Positions 56,593 to 64,000 of a DNA stretch of 64,000 nucleotides are shown here, piece after piece (within the stretch, counting starts at the first letter, position 1; every line of letters begins with the position of its first letter). A program made the translations under genes and the position numbers. A model generated the notes under the pieces. It saw nothing but the letters and a program-made list of their open reading frames with translations, was not told where the DNA came from and made no database searches. This DNA is from Hymenopus coronatus (Eukaryota > Arthropoda > Insecta > Mantodea > Hymenopodidae), in assembly GCA_030762935.1 (NCBI GenBank), contig CM060900.1, positions 113,711,620 through 113,775,619 of the forward strand, read 5' to 3'.

Positions 56593-57210
56593 AACTTTTC
56601 GGTCTGGCTATACCTCATCGATGCGTATATTTGTTTATTTTTGGCATTATGCAATATTCGATGCCAGTATTCTTGTATGTCAATCGTCCTTTTGCTATAT
56701 CTTTATTAGTTTTGTGACTTTTTCTAAATAAAAAAGAAATTTAACGGAATAAATACGTTTTTAAAGTTATAACTTTAATATAGAAAGCAATTGCTTTTAG
56801 CTACACTAGTAATTTTAAAACACTTGATTATCATGTTTCAGATTTTGGTTATAATTTTCAGGTTATCTTGAAAACATACTGCTAATTTGCTTCTTTTTGA
56901 TATCTTACAGCTTATAACTTCAGTAACCAGACTGTTTTATCAGTATAATCACTTAACCTCTTAGTGGCCTTTTAGGAGCAGAAAAAAATAGTTTTTGGCC
57001 CACCACACTATAATCCACTGATAGAATGTGACGTAACTGAATTGTTATGGGACACATAATACATCGGCGATTCATGATTTTAATCGGCGGCGCGCATAGT
57101 TGATCCCCCCCACATATTTGGTCTTCTGGCATAAACTAATTGGCCATCAGTTGAGAGAGAATGTCTTACCTTGAACGCAAACACAGAAACGCACAATAGA
57201 CATCCATGCT
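56593..57210. other. Unassigned AT-rich stretch
   Basis: Nothing recognised. Confidence 0.3.
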
Positions 57211-57214
57211 CATA

Positions 57215-57285
57215 GCGGGCTTCGAACCGCGGCCTTTTCGCGGCAGAGTGCCAACGACCACGGCTGGAGGTACCTCGTCACTTGC
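57215..57285 (-). repeat. tRNA-like SINE head
   Basis: The minus strand reads AGCCGTGGTCGTTGGCACTC (A box region) and CGCGGTTCGAAGCCCGC (perfect-looking B box). Confidence 0.55.
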
Positions 57286-57779
57286 AAAGCAGCAGTCCAA
57301 GGTGGCAGAAATAACAGGCGTGACTTTTAAAACTGTCGATGGTTTAGAAAATCGAACAACGTTCGGAAATTGAGACGTATGCTTTGAATGCTTACAAAGT
57401 TTTTACCTCAAAAATGAAGGAAGTAATTGAAAAATACCGTGTGTAGTTGAAAAGCGTTACTTTATGCAAAAAGTAAAAAATACGGCGTGGACTCAACAGG
57501 TGCCATCTGTTGCACTATTTGCAAACACGCTCAAGGTTCTGCCATCAGTGATGTAGTCTGAACATTATTTAATTACCGCACTTAACAAGGTAAGATCAAT
57601 TTTTAAAATCACACAGTTTTTAAATGATGGTGTGGTCAACCAAAACCAGTCGGATGCAACAGACTATAATGCTGCGTAATTAAGACAGCTGTATGAAAAT
57701 TTTGAAATGGGCAGTGTTCGCTTCATAAAAATACTCGCGTCTTAATTAATCCCACTAAAGCCTTCTTATATAATATTAA
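57286..57779. other. Unassigned stretch
   Basis: Nothing recognised. Confidence 0.3.
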
Positions 57780-57824
57780 ACGTAACAGTACATATTATTA
57801 TTGCAAAGTCTGAGCCTATATAAC

Positions 57825-58262
57825 CCCGGAAGAAAACGTTAAACCAATAACAAGCAACATCTCGAAAGCAATCGACTCCACAAAAAGACAGCATAGAACA
57901 TAAATTCCGTGTTTTCACGATATCTACATTTTTTGTACAGTAACATTTTGTCTATCTCTTACGGTTTACCACTTATTCAACAGTCATCCAGAAAGAAGAG
58001 GTCTTCAGACGCTATTTCCAGAAAATGCAAGATATACATTTTATTTGTGATGAAAATATCTTAAACATTTAGTATTTTAAACAAAATCTTTAGAACTGTT
58101 TTTGAGAAAGTAAAAATGTTTGACAAAGTTTCCAAGTAGAGAGTACTTTGGGTTTGGGGATTTTTTTAAACCTTCGTGTCGCATCCTTGAAAGATGGTGA
58201 ACTTAAATACTAAGTTTAGTATATGACGGACTTTCCATTTTTGAGTAATGCTGTTCATAGAC
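57825..58262 (-). repeat. LIR family copy, interrupted by a microsatellite
   Basis: AAACCAATAACAAGCAACAT, TCTATCTCTTACGGTTTACC, CTTCGTGTCGCATCCTTG and TTTTTGAGTAATGCTGTTC, ending ATAGACACATA where the TGTA tetranucleotide array starts. Confidence 0.8.
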
Positions 58263-58275
58263 ACATACCCGCCAC

Positions 58276-58457
58276 TGTATGTATGTATGTATGTATGTAT
58301 GTATGTATGTATGTATGTATGTATGTATGTATGTATGTATGTATGTATGTATGTATGTATGTATGTATGTATGTGTGTATGTACGTATGTACGAATGTAT
58401 GTATGTATGAATGAATGTATGTATGTATGTATGAATGAATGTATGTATGTATGTATG
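58276..58457 (+). repeat. (TGTA)n tetranucleotide microsatellite
   Basis: About 180 bases of TGTA units with some TGAA and TACG variants toward the 3' end. Frames across it (58203-58614 on both strands) are repeat translations (YIHT / CMYV). Confidence 0.98.
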
Positions 58458-58614
58458 ACTCACTTGCATTTCTCCTCCTTCCCCGGAGTCGGGAAAAACG
58501 AAGTTCTGACGACAGCACCTTGCAAGGTTTGCTTTTGTACATGCCAGGTTTAGAGCAACCGGACGGTAACCGAAGTTCCGTGGCCCATAGGATCAAACAT
58601 CTAATGTGTTCCAA

Positions 58615-59750
58615 TCATATAGCTTATTCTAGCTGTAGCATATACAAACTATTCTTACAAAAGATTATTCTTTCATCTGCATCATGCTAATTGAGATAAA
58701 CATTAGCACATCCTTTAAAAACTGGTCACTATTTGAAGCAATTGAGGTTTAGTTCGCTTTGAATGGTCCCGTTTGAGTAAGGTTACGTAGTTTAAAATTG
58801 AAACCAATAAGAGGGAATATCTCGAAAACGTTCAACTCTACAAGAAACACATATATGATTTAAATTGTGTGTTTTAACGAGATCTATATTTATGTGAAGA
58901 AAGCACTTATCTATCTGTTACGGTTTAGCAGGTATACAAAGTTATGCAAATTTCATCCAAAATAAAGAGGTTTTCAGAGGCTATTCCCGGAAAATTAAAA
59001 TTATACATTTTATTTGTTAGGTACATATGTATAGGCGGAGTCGTGGTTGAGCGGTTAGACCGCCTAGGCGGCCCTGTTTCGAATCCAAACGCCCGCCTGT
59101 GGGATTTTTGGTGAAGGAAGCGGCGTCCGGGCGTGGTTTTTCTTGGTGCTTAGGTTTTCCCCGCCAATCATTTCACCATTTACTCCATTATCAGGTTTCC
59201 TATCATCCATTTCGCTTGCATTTCATATCATCCTTTTCCATACGCTCATTCGGGCTGACCACTCGTTCCAGATTCTCCATTCTGTGGTTTCGTGATGTAG
59301 GCTCCGCGACAGGCTTCTGACCCCTAGGAATTCATTTACAAGTCCTAGGGAGCTGTCATTCCTAAAAGTGGGGAGGGTAAGCTGACTACGAAAATGTAAA
59401 TGTCATTTATATACGGTATTTTAAACAAAATCGTTAGAGCAATTTTTGAGAAGAACAAAACTTTCAACTATTTTCCACGTAAAGGGTAGTTAGTGGTGGG
59501 GGGATTTTTCTGAAAATCCTCGTGTCGCATCCTTGGAAGATACTAAACGTAAATACCAAATATGTTATTTAACGGTCCTTTCATTTTTGAGCTATGCTGT
59601 TCACAGACACACACGGACCTTTTTCTGAAAATTACTTTTTTGGACTCAGGGGACCTCAAAACGTATGCTCCGGTGAAATCTCGACATCAAATATTTGATG
59701 GAATACAATATCTTCTGTAGTCACGATGTACATGTATGTGAGAAAACATT
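58615..59750 (-). repeat. LIR family copy, split by a SINE-A insertion
   Basis: Near-terminus AAACTATTCTTACAAAAGAT and CATGCTAATTGAGATAAACA, then CGAGATCTATATTTATGTG and GGCTATTCCCGGAAAATTAA. Interrupted at 59034-59389, resuming ACGGTATTTTAAACAAAATC, CTTCGTGTCGC-type CTCGTGTCGCATCCTTGG, GGTGAAATCTCGACATCAAA, ending near the palindrome (ACGATGTACATGTATGT). Confidence 0.85.
59034..59389 (+). mobile_element. SINE-A copy, type II tail, inside an LIR copy
   Basis: Head GGCGGAGTCGTGGTTGAGCG, B box GTTTCGAATCC, body GGCGTGGTTTTTCTTGG, type II tail CCACTCGTTCCAGATTCTCC and GGCTTCTGACCCCTAGG, ending GCTGACTAC. It is longer than the copy at 1727-1974 owing to an extra segment at about 59160-59260 and a longer end. 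No clean target duplication; the flanks GTACATATGTA and GTAAATGTCA are only similar. Confidence 0.85.
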
Positions 59751-60319
59751 CCGTAATACGTTCAGGTTTGTTTTCTAAAAGCTAAAAAACAAAAGTATTG
59801 CAGTTGAAGACCCAACAACCATAATGGTAGTTTTTTGTTTTCAGACATTGAACTTTGCCTAAATTTATACTGACATGCATAAAATGGGCCCATAATGGAA
59901 CGCAGCTGTTTATGTTGGTATTTCTGTTCTTTGAATACATTTCTAGCCATTGGATTAGCAGGATACTATACTTCCCCAAAAGCATGGTGAAGCTACTCAA
60001 GAGTAACATCCTAAGATAGTTGTCTACGCTCTCGCGGAGGACGTTAACACAATGCAGACATATAATACAATAAAAACGTAGAAATAATTTCGCTAATGAA
60101 GGCGCTCATATAAATGACATAGATATCGTTCAGTTTAACGACACATGCAAAATATTCTTTACCCCTTCCCCTAGGAAATCGCGTTATGTTATACTGGTTA
60201 AGCCAATCTAAGGGTATCAATCGTAGTGAAACTCTTTCTTAGAGGTGGTATCCGAACGTCCCCTTCTTTTCACATCGATTATAACGTCGTTCATTGGTTC
60301 TTTTTATATCCCTGAAATA
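59751..60319. other. Unassigned stretch
   Basis: Nothing recognised. Confidence 0.3.
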
Positions 60320-60603
60320 CTTGCTAGGTCAGACTTAGAGAAAACTCTAGCCTCTGGTTCACAAGGTCGTAGGTGCAAACCCGGCGGAGAGAGATGCATT
60401 TTTTTCGGGCATAAAAATCCTTAGCATGGCTTCCTCTGGAAGGAGAGCAAAACAGTTGGTCCCGTGTCGTAGATTTACGGCATGTAAAAACACCCCAGGC
60501 CTGATAAAGACGCCTCCGAGCAAAATTAAGTGGTCTGTCACGCGCAATATAGAATGTGACGCTAAGGACAGTAGCAATTAAAGAATGTCCAAAAATAAAG
60601 CTC
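60320..60603 (+). mobile_element. SINE-B copy 2
   Basis: Degenerate head (GGTCAGACTTAGAGAAAACT), B box region AGGTGCAAACCCGGCGGAG, body TTTTTTCGGGCATAAAAATC and CTTAGCATGGCTTCCTC, GTCGTAGATTTACGGCATG, GGCCTGATAAAGACG, A-rich end AAAAATAAAG. Extensive match to 27152-27425. Confidence 0.8.
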
Positions 60604-60714
60604 AGTTTGATTTTTTAAATATAATTTTACATTTTTTTCAACTATTCATTTTTCTTCCTTTGCTTTACTATTTACCCTGATTTCTTACATGTTTGCTTTT
60701 TGATTCCCAGGGCC
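60604..60714. other. Unassigned T-rich stretch
   Basis: Short gap between two SINE-like segments. Confidence 0.3.
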
Positions 60715-60775
60715 GCGAAGTACCAAAGCTCGGCACTTTAGCGAGCGCGACCATAGGTACCGGCAATTTTAAGTA
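60715..60775 (-). mobile_element. SINE-E head fragment, minus strand
   Basis: The minus strand reads CCGGTACCTATGGTCGCGCT, CGCTAAAGTGCCGAGC and TTTGGTACTTCGCGGC, matching the heads of 21925-22138 and 19565-19765. Confidence 0.55.
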
Positions 60776-61679
60776 TAGAAAACTGATATTGGTTGGGTAA
60801 AGTGGAATCCATGTTTTGATTACCTGAAGTTAGAAGCCTCATGGAGGGAGACACACTATTGCGATTCAGGGGAATGGTCTGATTTTCTGATTTTATGCTG
60901 GTAAATGTAAAAGTTCATGTAATCATTCAAGTGGAAGCTGAGGGGAAATTATGGTTACTTAATAAAATTTTCACACCTCTTTCATCACTGATGAATACTG
61001 GAAAGTTTACCCAACATGAGTATCATCTAGAAACTTTTAAACACTACTTTGTTCTGATCAGTTAAAACACTCAACTAATAAGTGTCTGTTTAATATTAAG
61101 ATCATTTTCATTATTTGGAAAATTTTGGAGTCTAAGTCTCAGTTTTATTCATTTTTTTAAACCATAGATATAAGTGTGACAAATAAAAGTATTGAGAGCT
61201 TTTATTTCTATGTCCTTGTCACTTTAGCGCATTCACTGCAAACACATTATCAGGTATATTTAATTGTTATTAAAACTGAAACATTTATTCATCTTTATTT
61301 TCCATTAGCATATGGGAATATACAGTTAAGTGTTTTATATACAAATAATCATTTTTGTAACAGATTTACTTTTGTAACAGATTTAAAATGTTGCTTGTTA
61401 GTTATTCACCCGAAATGACCAAAAAGTACATCAAAGTCGCCATTGCATTTGCACTAAGTGTTCTCTTCACCTCCAGTCTCCTTGCAGATTATACTCTTGA
61501 TATCCACATTTGAACTGGTGGATATAGTTCCTTTTTTACTATGAGCGTTCGGGCACGAGTGTTGCGTTTTTTTTTAAATTTCTGGAAACCTTGACTTGTA
61601 TACGTTCCAAAAACAACATACAGTTATGTCATAATGTGCTAGAATTGTAAAATGCCTGTATAAGAACTATTTTTGCTTT
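60776..61679. other. Unassigned AT-rich stretch
   Basis: An 80-codon frame at 61176-61418 has no recognised motif. Confidence 0.35.
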
Positions 61680-62197
61680 CTCTACCAAGTACTATGTAAG
61701 TACGTACACAGTAGGTAGAGAATATATAGTATTCCAAAGCAATTCGATGTCCTTTTTGGTTCTGCTGTCCACAGACACATACACACGGGCGGGTCATTTC
61801 TTCTAAAAATTCGATTTTGAGATTTCAACGTAAATACACGTTTTTAGAACCCCCGGATGCAGTTTTATAAAAGGCTCCGCGTGCTCATGTGTGTGTCTGT
61901 GGACAGCATAACACGAAAAACGAAAATTCGTTAAATACCAAACTTGGTATTTCAATGCAGTATCTTCTAAGGATGCGACACAAAATCCTCCTATTCCAAA
62001 CTACCCTTTACACATGGAATATTTTTGGAAATTTTTTATTTTCTCAAAAATGGCTGTAACGATTGTGATTAAAATACCGTATATAAAGGATATAATAAAA
62101 TGTGTATCTTGAATGTGTTGGGTACAGCCTCTGAACTCTCTTCATTCTGAATGGCCTTTGCATAACTGGTGCACCGCAAGAAACACATATTCACTTA

Positions 62198-62233
<36 letters not shown>

Positions 62234-62640
62234 ACTCAATGTAGATCACAATAAAACACACAATTTGTCATATACATTTTTTTCATAAAGTTAACCATTA
62301 CCGAGATATTCCTTATTTTTTGTTTTAAAATTTCCAATACTTACACTTTTCCTATAGGTAAGTCGTTATTCACATATTTTTCCTAGTCATGCAAAGAGAA
62401 GGGAATTTTTAATTGCATCGCATAGTAACAGCTTTTTAAAAAAAATTGGCTATCGTTTAACCTAGTGCATTCCCTTATTTTCCTTCTATAAGGAACTAAG
62501 TAGTAAAACCATTTTTACAAACGTTTTATCTTGATAAGAATGAAGTAGATAGAAACATAAGCTTTTTTAAGAATAATTTGCTACAGAATAGGCACAGAAA
62601 GTCATGTGAATGGAACACATTAGTTTTTTTTATACCAGAT
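61680..62640 (+). repeat. LIR family copy, nearly complete
   Basis: Palindromic end TCTACCAAGTACTATGTAAG and GTAGGTAGAGA. Then GTGTGTCTGTGGACAGC, AAATACCAAACTTGGTATTT, AGGATGCGACACAAAATCC, AAAATACCGTATATAAAGG, a (CA)n array at 62200-62236, TTAACCATTACCGAGATATT and the terminus GTCATGTGAATGGAACACAT with TTAG and T8. One of the best-preserved copies. Confidence 0.88.
62200..62236 (+). repeat. (CA)n microsatellite inside an LIR copy
   Basis: About 34 bases of CA arising within the family's ACTACACAAAAAATGTAGAT block. Confidence 0.95.
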
Positions 62641-62816
62641 GGCCTGTTACCACGAAAAATTAAGTTCAGTAGCAAGCATAAGAGGTTTTCTATGCTGGAG
62701 GGAACATCAATGAAATTGACGCTCTTCCTGAGAAAAAAAAAATAGTCATTATGACTTTAGTTCGGCAATAATTTAGCCTATACTGCCGTTAATTTAGCCA
62801 CCTGGTATTAATATGA

Positions 62817-62821
<5 letters not shown>

Positions 62822-62847
<26 letters not shown>
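62822..62847 (+). repeat. Poly(T) tract
   Basis: 26 T residues. It could be the tail of a minus-strand retroposon; no body identified. Confidence 0.9.
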
Positions 62848-63060
62848 CCACCCTTTTGCTGCATGGTCCTATCGGCGACATTTCCCTATGCAAAATATTG
62901 CCTATTGGCAATGATATCAACTCCTGTACTGTTTGTTATCGTTTGTTTCTATTTTATTTATTTTTATTCATTAGAGCACACACACATTCACACAATCTTT
63001 CATACTTCCGAACTCTGGGGAGGATAGGGAATAATCTGGGCTCTAGAAAAATTCACCACC
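62848..63060. other. Unassigned stretch
   Basis: Nothing recognised beyond a short ACACACAC run at about 62976. Confidence 0.3.
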
Positions 63061-63061
63061 A

Positions 63062-63118
63062 CCATCCGGGAATGAACCCGGGAGCCCTAGCACAGCAGCC
63101 AGGAGCCCTACTGACTGA
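63062..63118 (-). repeat. tRNA-like SINE head
   Basis: The minus strand reads TCAGTCAGTAGGGCTCCTGG (A box region) and CTCCCGGGTTCATTCCCGG (B box). Confidence 0.5.
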
Positions 63119-63269
63119 GATCTTGAGTGCATTGTGTTCCATGAAATACATATATAAATGTTTATGAAGAAAAAGTTAATTACTGTATTCTTTGCCATTA
63201 TTTGACGCCTTCATCTATTGTGCAAGTGCATTGAAATATAAAAGTCGTGCTCTTAAGGATAAAAATGTA

Positions 63270-63340
63270 GAATACTCAATTGGTAGAGAACCTGTCTGCT
63301 GTGCGAGGAGTCCGGGTTCGATTCCCTGCTGGGAGAAGGA
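63270..63340 (+). repeat. tRNA-like sequence (tRNA pseudogene or SINE head)
   Basis: ACTCAATTGGTAGAGAACC (A box) and GTCCGGGTTCGATTCCC (strong B box) at normal tRNA spacing. The 5' GTAGAAT and 3' TGCTGGGAG ends do not pair into an acceptor stem, so it is not a functional tRNA gene. Confidence 0.55.
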
Positions 63341-63494
63341 GTTTTTCTGTATTATATTATTAGATTATTATCTAGCCTCCACAGAGTCTGGAAATATGTA
63401 TACACACACACACACATATATGTGTGAGCGTGGAAGTGCGTGTGATCTGATGTATGAAACCCAGAAACAACATCCAACGACAATTATATATGAC

Positions 63495-63680
63495 TACTAA
63501 GGCTTTCACCACCGGCGTTCATACCATAAAATCTAAATTATGGCCGACATCTGTGAGAAGTCAACTTTCCCTTGAAGATGCCCAACGAAGTTATGGACGA
63601 AACGTCAGGTGAACCTTCACCAGTTGGTTCACAGCGTACAAGCCCTGAATCTACGCTTTATGGCGACTGTATATGAGTTA
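63495..63680 (+). repeat. Possible Penelope-like or LINE untranslated-region fragment
   Basis: CTTGAAGATGCCCAACG and ATGGACGAAACGTCAGG form the 'GAAGATG...CGAAACGTC' signature often seen in untranslated regions of Penelope-like elements. No coding sequence adjoins. Confidence 0.4.
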
Positions 63681-64000
63681 ACACTATTTGCAATAGGCAG
63701 AGGCAAGACGTGTTGACACTGATTTTAAAATGGTTCATTAATAATTTTAAAATAAGTATTATGTATTGAGTATTTTACCATAAATTCGCATTATTATCGA
63801 GCTAATTTTCGGGAATAATTAATGAATAATGACATAAACAAAATGAAAATTGACTGGTAACTAAAGTAACATTGATGCTAAAACCCCTAATTTCCAAATT
63901 CAAAACTTTATGTGTGAAATCATTATCATCAATGAGCACAAATCAGACATCACCAAACTACAACTTACATTTTCATTTCTCATAGCTGTCCTTGTGTCTG
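63681..64000. other. Unassigned AT-rich end of window
   Basis: Nothing recognised. Confidence 0.3.

Noticed and set aside
58203..58614. Frames of 63-119 codons on both strands (YIHT / CMYV repeats)
   Set aside because: They translate the TGTA tetranucleotide array and are not genes.
63270..63340. Functional tRNA gene
   Set aside because: Good A and B boxes, but the two ends cannot form an acceptor stem.
1..64000. CRISPR array, bacterial operon or ribosomal RNA gene
   Set aside because: No regular spacer-repeat structure, no ribosome-binding-site-spaced gene runs and no rRNA-like conserved blocks; all recognisable content is eukaryotic transposable-element sequence.

Overview
This window reads as intergenic or intronic DNA from an AT-rich, repeat-laden animal genome. 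An arthropod is the likeliest source, but the sequence does not identify the species. I infer a eukaryote from the tRNA-derived SINEs with poly(A) tails and target-site duplications, the long di-, tri- and tetranucleotide microsatellites, and the mix of transposon classes (Tc1/mariner, PIF/Harbinger-like, hAT, I-clade and RTE-like LINEs, Penelope-like). I found no convincing host protein-coding gene, no rRNA gene, no intact tRNA gene and no CRISPR array. Most open reading frames of 60-180 codons here are chance frames or translations of simple repeats.

Layout. 1-4.7 kb holds a short inverted-repeat element (MITE, 276-558), SINEs, and a 70-codon frame split by a SINE. 6.99-7.8 kb holds a decayed RTE-like LINE. 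9.2-11.2 kb holds a Tc1-like transposon with two frameshifts, followed directly by a Penelope-like C-terminal remnant. 12.9-14.5, 20.3-21.7, 27.8-29.6, 38.4-39.3, 42.4-43.3, 45.3-45.6, 48.9-49.8, 55.0-55.8, 57.8-59.7 and 61.7-62.6 kb carry copies of one unclassified long interspersed repeat (called LIR here) in both orientations, twice as head-to-head pairs. 16.9-25.6 kb is a patchwork of SINEs and LINE scraps. 31.8-38.0 kb may be an old PIF/Harbinger-like element; it contains a transposase scrap, an inverted repeat and a 4.4-kb I-clade LINE on the minus strand with ORF1 end, endonuclease, reverse transcriptase, RNase H and zinc knuckle. 40.7-41.9 kb is an inverted-repeat element invaded by two SINEs. 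45.8-46.05 kb keeps a hAT dimerisation-domain remnant.

The elements do not cooperate as a system; each is a separate insertion, and all recognisable element coding regions are broken. What the window offers is order of events: clean target-site duplications and nested insertions let several insertions be ranked by relative age. The candidates for something undescribed are the LIR family, whose copies end near a palindrome and repeatedly expand microsatellites at one internal site, and the set of at least six tRNA-derived SINE families, one of which has two different tails.
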